Assembly (NCBI RefSeq): GCF_051903075.1
Contig: NZ_CP182422.1
Location: 2,046,001 to 2,110,000 of the forward strand
Source of the DNA: Embleya sp051903075
GTDB taxonomy: Bacteria > Actinomycetota > Actinomycetes > Streptomycetales > Streptomycetaceae
Direction of reading: 5' to 3'
DNA: 64,000 nt
The notes beneath the pieces are model-generated. The model made no database searches. It saw only the letters and a program-made list of their open reading frames with translations, and was not told the origin of the DNA. Positions 54,876-64,000 of the stretch are shown here, one piece after another. Each line of letters begins with the position of its first letter. Position 1 is the first letter of the stretch. A program made the translations under genes and the position numbers.

Positions 54876-55703
54876 TCACGGCGTGCTCGGGGTCGAAACC
54901 GCCGCGCCGGACGCCCCCGGAGCCAACGACTGCGCGGGCGCCGGCGGCGCGAGCGAGGGAAACGGTTGGGTTCGGGTCACCGGCGCGTCGGGCGCGCTGA
55001 CGTCGTAGAACTTCGCCGGCCGTGTCAACAGCACCGCGAGCACGAGCGCCTTGCGATCCGACGCCTCCGGCCCGCCCCACGACACGGTCTCGCCCTTGTC
55101 CAGCACCAGCACGATGTCGTCGCGCGTCCGGGCGGTGATGTCCCGTACCCGCTGGGCGATCGGCGGCGGCAGCGCCGAAACCACCTGGACCACCCCCCGT
55201 AGCGTTTCCCGACTCACCGTGTTGGCGTCGACCTTGACGATCGGCACCCCGGCGGGCGCGGCGTCCACCGTACCGAACCGTACGCCGTCCTTGTCGATCT
55301 CCGCGTAGCGGTCCGCGTCCGGCACCACCAGGGCGGTGGTGCGTTCGCGGACCGTGATCCGCACCGTGTGCGGCCAGTCGCGTTCCACGTGGACCGAGGC
55401 CACGCGCGGGATCGCGGCCACCCGGGCCCGGATCGCGTCGAGGTCGATCCCGGCCAGCGGCTCGCCGACCGGCACCGCGGCGACCTTGGCGACCTGGTCC
55501 CTGGGCAGCACGACCGGCCCGCCGACAGACACCGTCCGGGCGTCCAACAGCGGCGAGTGGTAGACGATCCCCCACCCGGCACCCGCGAGCACCACGAGCA
55601 CCACCAGGACGAGGAGCGGGCGCAGATTGGTCCAGCGCCGCCGCGGCGCTGGACGGCCGGGCCTGGCCGGGCGCGCCGGCGCGCGCTCCTTCGTGTCGGG
55701 CAA
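54876..55703 (-). CDS. ftsQ: Cell division protein FtsQ
   Basis: 275 residues. A basic N-terminus, one membrane helix (about 29-49), the POTRA domain (about 52-120) and a beta domain. TTG start at 55703 with GGAG 5 bases upstream (MPDTKERAPARP). FtsQ links the FtsL/FtsB complex to the divisome. It lies 21 bases after murG. The C-terminus (about 240-275) is a Pro/Ala-rich tail beyond the core. Confidence 0.93.
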   Translation of the reverse strand: MPDTKERAPARPARPGRPAPRRRWTNLRPLLVLVVLVVLAGAGWGIVYHSPLLDARTVSVGGPVVLPRDQVAKVAAVPVGEPLAGIDLDAIRARVAAIPRVASVHVERDWPHTVRITVRERTTALVVPDADRYAEIDKDGVRFGTVDAAPAGVPIVKVDANTVSRETLRGVVQVVSALPPPIAQRVRDITARTRDDIVLVLDKGETVSWGGPEASDRKALVLAVLLTRPAKFYDVSAPDAPVTRTQPFPSLAPPAPAQSLAPGASGAAVSTPSTP

Positions 55704-55724
55704 GGACGCTCCTCGGGCCGGCGG

Positions 55725-56828
55725 CTACTGGGGCAACCGCGCGGCGGCGATCGCCTCGTGGACCATCCGGACCAGTTCCTCGTCGGCGTCGCGCCGACCG
55801 AACTCGGCCGCGGCCTTGCCCATGTCGTGCAGGCGACGCGCGTCGGTGAGCACCGGCAGCACCGAGGAGCGGATCCAGTCGGGGGTCAGGTCGGCGTCGT
55901 CCACCAGCAGACCGCCGCCCGCCTTGACCACCGGCTGGGCGTTCAGCCGCTGCTCGCCGTTGCCGATGGGCAGCGGTACGTAGGCCGCGGGCAGCCCGAC
56001 CGCGGCCAGCTCGGCGCAGGTCATCGCGCCGGCCCGGCACAGCACCATGTCGGCCGCCGCGTAGGCCAGGTCCATCCGGTCGAGGTAGGGCACCACGACG
56101 TAGGCCGGTCCACCGGGCGGCGAGTCGATCTTCAGCTCGTTGTTGGGGCCGGCCGCGTGCAGCACCTGGACCCCCTCGGCGAGCAGTTGCCGGGCGGTCG
56201 CGGCCAGCGTCTCGTTCAGCCGCCGGGCGCCCTGCGAGCCGCCGAACACGAGCAGCGTGGGCCGCATCGGGTCCAGGCCGAACGTCGCCCTGGCCTCGTC
56301 GCGCAGCGCGTTGCGGTCCAGGGTGGCGATCGCGCGCCGCAGCGGGATGCCGATGTAGCGGGCCCCGCGCAGCTTGCTGTCCGGCGTGCTCACCGCGACG
56401 AATCGGGTGTAGCGGGCACCGATCTTGTTGGCCAGGCCCGGACGGGCGTTGGCCTCGTGCACCACGGTCGGCACACCCTGGCGTTTGGCCGCCAGGTAGC
56501 CCGGCAGCGCGACGTAGCCGCCGAAGCCGACCAGGCAGGACGCCTGGGTGCGCTCCAGCACGGCCGCGGCCTCGCGGATCGTGCCGCGCAGCCGGCCGGG
56601 CACGGTCATCAGCTCGGGCGTGGGCTTGCGCGGCAACGGCACGGCCGGGATCAACGCCAGTTCGTAGCCGCGAGCGGGAACGAGCTTGGTCTCCAGGCCC
56701 TTGGCCGTGCCGAGCGCCGTGATACCCACGTTCGGGTTCTGGCGGCGCAGCGCGTCCGCCAAGGCCAGAGCGGGCTCGATGTGCCCGGCGGTTCCTCCGC
56801 CGGCAAGGACGACATGCACCTGATTCAC
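55725..56828 (-). CDS. murG: Lipid II synthase MurG
   Basis: 367 residues, GT-B fold. Transfers GlcNAc from UDP-GlcNAc to lipid I on the inner membrane face. Motifs: GGGTAGHIEPALALADAL (N-terminal G-loop), FGGSQGARRLN and the UDP-binding CRAGAMTCAELAAVGLPA. The GTG at 56828 overlaps the ftsW stop (GTGA). Confidence 0.97.
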   Translation of the reverse strand: MNQVHVVLAGGGTAGHIEPALALADALRRQNPNVGITALGTAKGLETKLVPARGYELALIPAVPLPRKPTPELMTVPGRLRGTIREAAAVLERTQASCLVGFGGYVALPGYLAAKRQGVPTVVHEANARPGLANKIGARYTRFVAVSTPDSKLRGARYIGIPLRRAIATLDRNALRDEARATFGLDPMRPTLLVFGGSQGARRLNETLAATARQLLAEGVQVLHAAGPNNELKIDSPPGGPAYVVVPYLDRMDLAYAAADMVLCRAGAMTCAELAAVGLPAAYVPLPIGNGEQRLNAQPVVKAGGGLLVDDADLTPDWIRSSVLPVLTDARRLHDMGKAAAEFGRRDADEELVRMVHEAIAAARLPQ

Positions 56829-58144
56829 CCATCCCTGCGCGGCAGGATCCGCGCGAACGCTCGACGAACCGCCCCGGGCCCGCGTGCGGCGAGCGCCGCC
56901 TCGGCCTTTGGTTCACCTCGGGCGAAGGACAACAGCATGCCCACGGCGAACATGGTCGGAAGCAGGGCGGAACCTCCGTAGGACACCAATGGCAACGGCA
57001 CTCCGGCGATCGGCAGCAGGCCGAGCACCGCCCCGACGTTGATCATGACCTGGGCCATGATCCACGCGGTCGCGCCACCCGCGGCGAGCCGTACGAACTG
57101 GTCTTTCGTCCGACTCGCGACGCGGATACCTGCATAGCCTAGGGCCGCGAAGAGGGTGAGTACGGACAGCGTCCCCACGAGACCCAATTCCTCGCCGATG
57201 ACGGCGAAGATGAAGTCTGTGTGCGCCTCGGGCAAAGTGCCCCATTTGCCATAGCTGGTCCCGATTCCACTGCCGAACCAACCGCCGGTGGCCAGCGAAT
57301 AGATGCCCTGGGCGGCCTGCAACGTGCTGCCGTCGGGGTCGGAGAACGGGTCGAGGAATCCCGCGAACCGGGCGGCCCGGTGCGGCTTGAGCACGATCAG
57401 CACGGTGGTCAGCACGCTCACCACGGCGATCGCCATGGCGAACAACCGGCCCGGGGCACCCGCGATCCACAGCAGCGCCAGGACCAGCACGGTGATGATC
57501 ATCGCGGTGCCCATGTCGCCGCCGAGCAGCACCAGGAACAGGATGATCAGCGCGCCGGGCAGCAGCGGGACGAACATGTGCCGCCACTGGCCCAGCAACC
57601 GGCGCTTGCGGGTGAGTACGTCGGCCCCCCACAACACCAGGCCCAGCTTGGCGAACTCCGAGGGCTGGATCTGGAACGAGCCGAAGCCGATCCAGTTGCG
57701 GTTGCCGTTGACCTCGATGCCCAGACCGGGCACCAGGACCAGACACAGCGCGCCCACGCAGCCGAGCAGGAACGGATAGGCCAACCGGCGGTACCAGCGC
57801 AGCGGCAGACGTGACGCGATCCACATCAGCGGGAAGCCCATCGCGACCGCGATCAACTGCTTGGTGAAGATCTCGTCGAAGGAGCCGTAGATCGTGCGCG
57901 AGGTGATCTGCGACGCGGACAGCACCATCACCAGGCCGAGCACGGTGAGCAGCAGGCCGGAGCCGAGCAGCAGGTAGTAGGCGGTCAGCGGGCTGTCCAT
58001 GGCCCGGCGCAACTCCCGCCGCACCGGTCCGATCCGGCGCGCCCCGGCGGCCGGACGCGGCGCGGGCAGCCGCGAGTCGCCCCGCGGCCGCCGCTCGTCG
58101 GCGGGCGCGGGGTGTGCCTCGCGGGTCTGCGGACCGGCGGCCAT
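56825..58144 (-). CDS. ftsW: Division SEDS glycosyltransferase FtsW
   Basis: 439 residues, SEDS family with about ten membrane helices. It polymerises glycan strands at the septum with a class B PBP (FtsI). Motifs include GNRNWIGFGSFQIQPSEFAK and GVPLPLVSYGGSAL. It starts at ATG 58144; the N-terminal 50 residues are Arg/Pro-rich and cytoplasmic. Located between murD and murG; overlaps murG by GTGA. Confidence 0.96.
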   Translation of the reverse strand: MAAGPQTREAHPAPADERRPRGDSRLPAPRPAAGARRIGPVRRELRRAMDSPLTAYYLLLGSGLLLTVLGLVMVLSASQITSRTIYGSFDEIFTKQLIAVAMGFPLMWIASRLPLRWYRRLAYPFLLGCVGALCLVLVPGLGIEVNGNRNWIGFGSFQIQPSEFAKLGLVLWGADVLTRKRRLLGQWRHMFVPLLPGALIILFLVLLGGDMGTAMIITVLVLALLWIAGAPGRLFAMAIAVVSVLTTVLIVLKPHRAARFAGFLDPFSDPDGSTLQAAQGIYSLATGGWFGSGIGTSYGKWGTLPEAHTDFIFAVIGEELGLVGTLSVLTLFAALGYAGIRVASRTKDQFVRLAAGGATAWIMAQVMINVGAVLGLLPIAGVPLPLVSYGGSALLPTMFAVGMLLSFARGEPKAEAALAARGPGAVRRAFARILPRRDG

Positions 58145-58153
58145 CGCGCCCGG

Positions 58154-59653
58154 TCAGCCCGCCGCCGGCCCGAGCCCGCGGACCGCGTCGGCGAACGCGT
58201 CGCCGCGCTTGCCGTAGTTTGCGTACATGTCCATCGAGGCGCACGCGGGCGCGAGCAGCACGGTGTCCCCCGGACGCGCCAGCGCCGCCGCCTCGCCCAC
58301 GACCAGTTCCATGGCCCCAGTGTCGGTCGCGGCCACCTCCACCACGGGGACATCGGGGGCGTGTCGCGCGAGCGCGTCCCGGATCACCGCGCGGTCGGCG
58401 CCCATCAGCACCACCGCGCGCAGCCGGCTCTTCGCGCCGGAGACCAGGTCGTCGAAGGACGCGCCCTTGGCCAGGCCGCCGGCGATCCACACGATGTCCC
58501 GGTAGGCGGCCAGCGATGCCGCCGCGGCGTGTCCGTTGGTGGCCTTGGAGTCGTCCACGTAGTCGACGCCGGCCACGGTGGCCACATGCGCGATGCGGTG
58601 CGCGTCGGGCCGGAACGCGCGCAGCCCGTCGCGCACCGCCACGGGCGGCACGCCGTAGGCGCGCGCCAGTGCGGCGGCGGCCAGCGCGTTGGCCACGTTG
58701 TGCGGCGCGGGCGGGTTCACGTCGCCCACGGTGGCCAGCTCCGCCGCGGTGCTGTGCCGGTCGGCCACGAACGCGCGATCGGCCAGCAGGTCGTCGACCA
58801 CCCCGAAGTTCGACAGCCCCGGCGGCCCGAGCCCGAAGCCCACCGCGCGGCAGCCCTCCTCGACCTCGGCCTCGTGCACGAGCTGTTCGGTCTGCGGGTC
58901 GGCCAGGTTGTACACGCAGGCGATCTGGCACCCGCCGTAGATCCGGCCCTTGTCCGCCGCGTACGCCTCCGGCGAGCCGTGCCAGTCCAGGTGGTCCGGC
59001 GCGATGTTGAGCACCGCGGCGGCCAGCATCCGCGGCGCGCCCGCGTCGTCCTTGGGACTTTCCTCCCAGGTCGGCAGCCAGTGCAGCTGGAAGCTGGACA
59101 GTTCGAGGGCGAGCACGTCGTACGCCGGTTCGCCGTCCGCGTCGCGGGCGAGCACCGCGTCCACCACGGGCGTGCCGACGTTGCCCGCGGCGGCGACCCG
59201 CTTGCCGGACGCCTCCAGGATCGAGGCGAGCATCCGCACGGTCGTGGTCTTGCCGTTGGTGCCGGTGATCGCCAGCCACGGCGCGGGGTCCACGCGCGGC
59301 CGCAACCGCCACGCCAACTCCACGTCGCCCCACACCGGTACGCCGGCCGCACGCGCGGCGGCGAACAGCGGCTTGGTGGGCGGCAGTCCGGGCGAGGTGA
59401 TCAGCACGTCGGTGTTCTCGGGCAGCGTCTCGTCGTCGCCCAGCCGCACGTCGACGCCGAGCGCGCCCAACTCCTCGGCGCGGCGCCGCGCGTTGTCGTC
59501 GGCGCTGCCGTCGATCGCCACGACCCGGGCGCCGAGGCCGTGCAGCGCCCGCGCCGCGGACGCGCCGGTGACCCCGGTGCCCGCGACGCAGAACGACAGC
59601 TCGGCCCACGGCGCACCGTGATGGGTGAAGGTGCTCAGGTCTTTCGTACTCAC
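58154..59653 (-). CDS. murD: UDP-MurNAc-L-Ala-D-Glu ligase MurD
   Basis: 499 residues. Adds D-glutamate to UDP-MurNAc-L-alanine. ATP loop GTNGKTTTVRML; N-terminal FCVAGTGVTGASAARAL; C-terminal Mur ligase domain with VDYVDDSKATN. The GTG at 59653 is used because the frame upstream (to 60094) overlaps mraY. It lies 5 bases after mraY. Confidence 0.97.
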   Translation of the reverse strand: MSTKDLSTFTHHGAPWAELSFCVAGTGVTGASAARALHGLGARVVAIDGSADDNARRRAEELGALGVDVRLGDDETLPENTDVLITSPGLPPTKPLFAAARAAGVPVWGDVELAWRLRPRVDPAPWLAITGTNGKTTTVRMLASILEASGKRVAAAGNVGTPVVDAVLARDADGEPAYDVLALELSSFQLHWLPTWEESPKDDAGAPRMLAAAVLNIAPDHLDWHGSPEAYAADKGRIYGGCQIACVYNLADPQTEQLVHEAEVEEGCRAVGFGLGPPGLSNFGVVDDLLADRAFVADRHSTAAELATVGDVNPPAPHNVANALAAAALARAYGVPPVAVRDGLRAFRPDAHRIAHVATVAGVDYVDDSKATNGHAAAASLAAYRDIVWIAGGLAKGASFDDLVSGAKSRLRAVVLMGADRAVIRDALARHAPDVPVVEVAATDTGAMELVVGEAAALARPGDTVLLAPACASMDMYANYGKRGDAFADAVRGLGPAAG

Positions 59654-59658
59654 GTCTC

Positions 59659-60717
59659 TTACGTTCCCGTAACCCAGCCCGCGTAGAAGATGCCGATCCC
59701 GAGAATGGCGCACAGGCCGGCGATGATCCAGAACCGAACCACGATGAGTACTTCGGTCCACCCCTTGAGTTCGAAATGGTGCTGGAGCGGCGCCATTTTG
59801 AACACCCGTTTGCCGGTCATCTTGAAGTAGCCCACCTGGATGATCACCGACAGCGAGATGATCAGGAACAGGCCGCCGATGAGCGCGGACAACAACTCGG
59901 TGCGGGTCAGGATGGCCAGCCCGGCGAGCGCGCCGCCCAGGGCGAGCGAACCGGTGTCGCCCATGAAGATCTTGGCCGGCGAGGTGTTCCACCACAGGAA
60001 GCCGAAACACGAGCCCATCATCGCCGCGGACACGATCGCCAGGTCGAGCGGATCGCGCACGTCGTAGCAGCCCACGCCGGGCGCGTTCAGGCACGACTGG
60101 CCGTACTGCCAGACCCCGATGAAGGTGTACGCGCCGAAGACGATCACCGAGGCGCCGGTCGCCAGACCGTCCAGACCGTCGGTGAGGTTCACGCCGTTGG
60201 AGTGGCCGGCGATCAGGATGTAGGCCCAGATCACGAAGAACACCGGCGTCAGGTCGAGCGCGGTGTCCTGCACGAAGGACAGGTGTGTGGACGCGGGGGT
60301 GAACCCGCGCGCGTCCTTGAACTGGATCGCGAGCAGCGCGAACGAGATGCCCACGAACGACTGTCCGGCCAGTTTGGCCTTGGCCCGCAGACCCAGGCTG
60401 CGCTGCTTGACGATCTTGATGAAGTCGTCGACGAAGCCGACCAGGCCCAGGCCCGCCATCAGGTACAGCACCAACAGCGCGGACGCGCTCGGCGTCTCCA
60501 GGGTGATCGCCTTGGCGGCGCCGTAGCCGATGAGCGCGGCCAGGATGATCACCGCGCCGCCCATGGTGGGCGTACCGCGCTTGCTGTGGTGTCCGGCCGG
60601 ACCGTCGTCCCGGATCAGCTGGCCGTAGCCGCGCTTGACCAGGATCCGGATCGCGAGCGGCGTACCGATCAGCGACAACACCAGGGCGATGCCGCCGGCG
60701 ATGAGGATGGCCCTCAC
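59659..60717 (-). CDS. mraY: Phospho-MurNAc-pentapeptide transferase MraY
   Basis: 352 residues, about ten membrane helices. Transfers phospho-MurNAc-pentapeptide to undecaprenyl phosphate (lipid I). Catalytic motifs DDFIK and NLTDGLDGLATG, and FMGDTGSLALGG, are present. GTG at 60717 overlaps the murF stop (GTGA). The last helix (ILGIGIFYAGWVTG) ends the protein. Confidence 0.97.
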   Translation of the reverse strand: MRAILIAGGIALVLSLIGTPLAIRILVKRGYGQLIRDDGPAGHHSKRGTPTMGGAVIILAALIGYGAAKAITLETPSASALLVLYLMAGLGLVGFVDDFIKIVKQRSLGLRAKAKLAGQSFVGISFALLAIQFKDARGFTPASTHLSFVQDTALDLTPVFFVIWAYILIAGHSNGVNLTDGLDGLATGASVIVFGAYTFIGVWQYGQSCLNAPGVGCYDVRDPLDLAIVSAAMMGSCFGFLWWNTSPAKIFMGDTGSLALGGALAGLAILTRTELLSALIGGLFLIISLSVIIQVGYFKMTGKRVFKMAPLQHHFELKGWTEVLIVVRFWIIAGLCAILGIGIFYAGWVTGT

Positions 60718-62135
60718 CCGTGCACCTCCGCGTTGCTCACGTCGTCCCCGGCGGCGTCCGCCAACAGCGCGTCCGCGAGCCGTTCCAGGGCGACCCCTCG
60801 GGACGCCTTCACCAGTACGACGTCGCCCGGGGCCAGTTCGCCCCGGAGTAGTTCGACGGCCGCCTCTACGTCGGGCACCAGCACCGACTCCTCACCCCAC
60901 GAACCCTCGTTCTTCGCGCCCATGTCGATCCAGGCGGCCTCCCTGCCGCCCACGGCCACCAGTCGGTGGATGTTCAGGCGTACCGCGAGTCGCCCGATCG
61001 CGTCGTGCTCGGTCAGCGACTCCTCGCCCAACTCCCGCATGGCGCCCAGCACGGCGAACGTACGATTGCCGCCCGCCATCGCGACCAGGGCCTTGAGTGC
61101 GGCCCGCATCGACTCGGGGTTGGCGTTGTACGCGTCGTTCACGACGGTCACCCCGTCGTCCCTGCGGGTGACTTCCATCCGCCAGCGGGAGATCGTACCT
61201 GCCGCGCCGAGGGCGGCCGCGATGTCCTCGACGGTCATGCCCACTTCGCGTGCCACGGCGGCACACGCGAGTGCGTTCGCCACGTGGTGCTCACCGTACA
61301 GGCGCAAGATCACCGGCGCACTGCCCTCCGGCACGCGCAGCGTGAACGAGGCCCGTCCCTGTTCGTCGAGTGTCACGTTCTCGGCCCGTACGTCCGCCTC
61401 GGCGCTCTCGCCGAAGGTGACCACTCGGGCCTTGGTGCGCGCGGCCATCGCGCGCACGTACGGGTCGTCCCGGTTGAGCACGGCCACGCCGTCGGCGGGC
61501 AGCGCCTCGACCAGTTCGCCCTTCGCCTTGGCGATGCCCTCGCGCCCGCCGAACTCGCCCATGTGCGCGGAGCCGACGTTGAGCACCAGGCCGATCCGGG
61601 GCGGGGCGATGGTGCACAGGTAGGCGATGTCGCCGACGTGGCGCGCGCCCATCTCGGCGACCAGGTAGCGGGTTTCCTCGGTCACCCCCAGGACGGTCAT
61701 CGGCAGGCCGATGTCGGTGTTGAAGTTGCCGCTCGGGGCGATCGTCGGGCCCCGGCGGGCGAGCACCTGGCCGAGCAGGTCCTTGGTGCTCGTCTTGCCG
61801 GAGGAGCCGGTCAGCGCGATCACCGCGGTCTCGGGACGCCGGTCGAGGATCGTCCGGGAGAGTCGGCCGAGCGCGCGGACCACGTCGTCGACGAGGATCG
61901 CCGGGGTGCCGGTCTCGCGGTCGGCGAGGACCGCGACCGCGCCGGCCTCGATCGCGGCGCGCGCGTAGTCGTGCCCGTCCACGTGCTCGCCGCGTACGGC
62001 CACGAACAGCGTGCCGGGGCCGGCCTTGCGGGAGTCCACGACCATCCCTGCGGTGATGTGCGCGTGCGGATCCGCGCCGCCCGCCGGCCGCCCTCCGAGA
62101 GCGGTGGCGATCTCGGCAAGAGTGGTGGAAATCAC
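60714..62135 (-). CDS. murF: UDP-MurNAc-tripeptide-D-Ala-D-Ala ligase MurF
   Basis: 473 residues. Adds D-Ala-D-Ala to complete the pentapeptide. ATP loop GSSGKTSTKDLL; VVNDAYNANPESM near residue 335. GTG at 62135 overlaps the murE stop (GTGA). The C-terminal domain includes VLVKASRGVALER. Coupled to murE and mraY. Confidence 0.97.
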   Translation of the reverse strand: MISTTLAEIATALGGRPAGGADPHAHITAGMVVDSRKAGPGTLFVAVRGEHVDGHDYARAAIEAGAVAVLADRETGTPAILVDDVVRALGRLSRTILDRRPETAVIALTGSSGKTSTKDLLGQVLARRGPTIAPSGNFNTDIGLPMTVLGVTEETRYLVAEMGARHVGDIAYLCTIAPPRIGLVLNVGSAHMGEFGGREGIAKAKGELVEALPADGVAVLNRDDPYVRAMAARTKARVVTFGESAEADVRAENVTLDEQGRASFTLRVPEGSAPVILRLYGEHHVANALACAAVAREVGMTVEDIAAALGAAGTISRWRMEVTRRDDGVTVVNDAYNANPESMRAALKALVAMAGGNRTFAVLGAMRELGEESLTEHDAIGRLAVRLNIHRLVAVGGREAAWIDMGAKNEGSWGEESVLVPDVEAAVELLRGELAPGDVVLVKASRGVALERLADALLADAAGDDVSNAEVHG

Positions 62136-63850
62136 TGGTTCGTCTCCTCGGCACGCGAGGTGCCGGTCGCCGGGACGCCTGGGTTCGGGGTCTCGGACGT
62201 CGGGGTGTGCGTTGATGGTGCGGGAGCCACGATCCTCGCATCGGTGGACTGCTTGGGGGACGCGGGGCCGGCGTGCATGGTTCTGGCCAACGCCGCGCGC
62301 AGCTCGACGCGGTCGTCGAAGGGGTGTTTGATCCCGTTCGCGAACTCCTGGCCCTGCTCGTGTCCCTTGCCCGCGATCACCACGGTGTCGCCCGGCGCGG
62401 CCCGGTCCACCGCGAGCGCGATCGCCGCGACCCGATCCGGCTCGACCAGCACGGCGCCCGGCGAGGCGTCGGCCGCGCCGATCCCGGCGAGCATCTCGGC
62501 CAGGATCGTGTTCGGGTCCTCCGAGCGCGGGTTGTCGCTGGTGAGCACGACCGCGTCGGCGAACCGGGCGGCGGCCGCGGCCATCAGCGGGCGCTTGGCC
62601 CGGTCCCGGTCCCCGCCCGCGCCGAGCACGATGGTCAGCGTGCCGGAGGTCACCGGGCGCAGCGCGCGCAGCAGCGTCTCGACCGCGTCCGGGGTGTGCG
62701 CGAAGTCGACCACGGCCTCGAACGGTTGGCCGACGTCGACCCGCTCCATCCGCCCGGGCACGCCCGGCGTGCGGCCCACGCCCTCGACGGCGTCGTCGAG
62801 CGAGACGCCGCCGGCGGTCAGCGCGACGATCGCGAGCAGCGCGTTGGACACGTTGAACGGGCCGGCCAGGCACACCCGCGCCTCGGCCTTGTGTCCGTCG
62901 GGCCCGACCACGGTGAAGCGGCTGCCCTCGGGGCCGAGTTCGACGTTCTCGGCCCGCCAGTCGGCATCCGGGTCGCCCGTCGCGGACACGGTCAGCACCG
63001 GCACGCTCGCCAGCTTCGCGAGCCGGCGGCCGTACGCGTCGTCCACATCGATCACGCCCAGTCGCGAGCGGCGCGGCGTGAACAGGTCGGCCTTGGTCAG
63101 GAAGTAGTCCTCCATCGACGGATGGAAGTCCAGGTGGTCCTGGGACAGGTTGGTGAACAGCGCCACGTCGTAGACGGTGCCGTCGACCCGGCCGAGCGCG
63201 AGCGCGTGGCTGGAGACCTCCATCACCGCGTCGGTGACACCGCTCTCCAGCATCGACGCGAGCAGCGCCTGCACGTCGGTGGCCTCCGGCGTGGTGCGCA
63301 CGCTGGGGACCACCTCCTCGCCGATCCGGGTCTCGACGGTGCCGATCATCCCGGTGACGCCGCCGCCCGCGCGCAGCCCGCCGTCGAGCAGGTAGGCGGT
63401 GGTGGTCTTGCCGTTGGTGCCGGTGACGCCGTACATGGTCAGGTGCTCGGCGGGCCGCCCGTACACCCAAGCCGCGATCTCACCCAGTCGGCCGCGCGGA
63501 TCGGCCACCACGAGGGTGGGCAGGCCGCTGTCGGCCGCCAGGGCCGCGCCGGCCGGGTCGGTGAGCAGCGCCGCCGCGCCCGCCTTCGCGGCCTGTGCGG
63601 CGAACGCGGCGCCGTGTACGTGCTCGCCCTGCAACCCCGCGTACAGATCGCCCGGGCGCACGGCCCGCGAGTCGTGGGTGACGCCGGTCAGCGTCGCCTC
63701 CGGATCACTCGGGCCCCCGGTGAGCGGGACGGCGAGAAACCCGGCCAGGCCGGTCAGCGGTTGAGGGCGCACCTCGGCAGGGCGGCGCAGATCACGGTTG
63801 GGCACGGCGGGCAGGCTACCGCGCTTTGGCCCCTCGCCTGGTGCCGGCAC
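62132..63850 (-). CDS. murE: UDP-MurNAc-tripeptide synthetase MurE (meso/LL-DAP type)
   Basis: 572 residues from GTG 63850 (or 557 from GTG 63805, MPNRDLRRPAEV). ATP loop GTNGKTTTAYLL; the DAP-recognition motif TSDNPRSEDP indicates diaminopimelate rather than lysine. THDSRAVRPGDLY is the UDP-MurNAc site. The GTG at 63850 lies 3 bases after the ftsI stop, suggesting coupling. The C-terminal tail (about 530-572) is Pro/Thr-rich and probably not catalytic. Confidence 0.95.
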   Translation of the reverse strand: MPAPGEGPKRGSLPAVPNRDLRRPAEVRPQPLTGLAGFLAVPLTGGPSDPEATLTGVTHDSRAVRPGDLYAGLQGEHVHGAAFAAQAAKAGAAALLTDPAGAALAADSGLPTLVVADPRGRLGEIAAWVYGRPAEHLTMYGVTGTNGKTTTAYLLDGGLRAGGGVTGMIGTVETRIGEEVVPSVRTTPEATDVQALLASMLESGVTDAVMEVSSHALALGRVDGTVYDVALFTNLSQDHLDFHPSMEDYFLTKADLFTPRRSRLGVIDVDDAYGRRLAKLASVPVLTVSATGDPDADWRAENVELGPEGSRFTVVGPDGHKAEARVCLAGPFNVSNALLAIVALTAGGVSLDDAVEGVGRTPGVPGRMERVDVGQPFEAVVDFAHTPDAVETLLRALRPVTSGTLTIVLGAGGDRDRAKRPLMAAAAARFADAVVLTSDNPRSEDPNTILAEMLAGIGAADASPGAVLVEPDRVAAIALAVDRAAPGDTVVIAGKGHEQGQEFANGIKHPFDDRVELRAALARTMHAGPASPKQSTDARIVAPAPSTHTPTSETPNPGVPATGTSRAEETNQ

Positions 63851-63853
63851 CGA

Positions 63854-64000
63854 TCACCACTCGATCGGGAGATCGAGCGGCGCGGTGCCGCTCGGGGCGA
63901 TCCGACGGCTCTGCAGGGCGAACGTCATCACCTGCTGGAACACCGGCGCGCACAGGCTGCCGCCACCGCCGTCGATGCCCGGCGCCTGGAGCGTCACCGA
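63854..64000 (-). CDS. ftsI: Class B penicillin-binding protein FtsI (C-terminal end only)
   Basis: The last 48 residues of a PBP transpeptidase; the window edge removes the rest. The part CAPVFQQVMTFALQSRRIAP fits the C-terminal end of septal PBPs (PBP3 group). It is next to murE in the dcw cluster, where ftsI is expected. No catalytic motif can be seen because it lies outside. Stop TGA at 63856-63854. Confidence 0.8.
   Translation of the reverse strand, partial: SVTLQAPGIDGGGGSLCAPVFQQVMTFALQSRRIAPSGTAPLDLPIEW

Overview
The window is a very GC-rich (well over 70% in coding regions) chromosomal segment from a filamentous actinomycete, most likely Streptomycetaceae. The support is the gene order (gltBD, trpCMBA/trpE, hisDCB-H-priA-F, ileS-divIVA-yggT-sepF-yggS-pgeF-ftsZ-ftsQ-murG-ftsW-murD-mraY-murF-murE-ftsI), the strong G/C third-position bias, many GTG/TTG starts, and the small proteins TrpM and HGxxPAAW. 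It is core chromosome; no prophage, IS element, CRISPR array, tRNA or rRNA was found.

Layout. 1-8.8 kb: glutamate synthase (gltD cut by the edge, gltB), a VIT1-family membrane protein, lgt, and a DsbA-like/MauE-like redox pair; a second DsbA-like protein follows at 8.9-9.7 kb. 9.8-18.4 kb: tryptophan genes trpA, trpB, trpM, trpC, then small membrane proteins (DUF2752, dispanin-like, HGxxPAAW, Trp-region protein), trpE, hisI and a TIGR03085-type protein. 18.4-27.6 kb: a secreted or membrane-anchored esterase, a divergent heterodimeric ABC exporter, two septum-formation-like proteins and an ArsR/MFS efflux pair. 27.6-33.6 kb: one his operon read right to left (hisD-hisC-hisB-small TM protein-hisH-priA-ridA-hisF), closed by an intrinsic terminator. 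33.6-43.2 kb: mixed housekeeping and membrane genes (LON-domain protein, YbaK, DUF2567-like, ABC-2 exporter, MscS channel, DLH hydrolase, Na+/H+ antiporter). 43.2-64 kb: rluD-like, lspA, a DksA/TraR protein, a T-box-controlled ileS, and the division and cell-wall cluster from divIVA to ftsI. Most genes lie on the minus strand, often joined by 4-base GTGA/ATGA overlaps.

How the genes work together. PriA probably serves both histidine and tryptophan synthesis, so the trp and his blocks are metabolically linked. LspA and Lgt are the first enzymes of lipoprotein maturation. FtsZ, SepF, FtsQ, FtsW, FtsI and DivIVA, with MurD/E/F/G and MraY, build septa and peptidoglycan.

Most notable non-gene structure: three tandem-repeat arrays (about 14.0-14.5, 23.6-23.8 and 41.27-41.53 kb) share a 17-bp hairpin core whose stem bases change in a compensating way between arrays. 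The first array is a higher-order repeat of 78 bp made from three 26-bp sub-units. All three arrays lie just past gene 3' ends. Other points worth a second look are lspA with no canonical start codon, a 13-bp inverted repeat covering the ribosome binding site of an ABC exporter, and an AT-rich direct repeat upstream of an ArsR gene.
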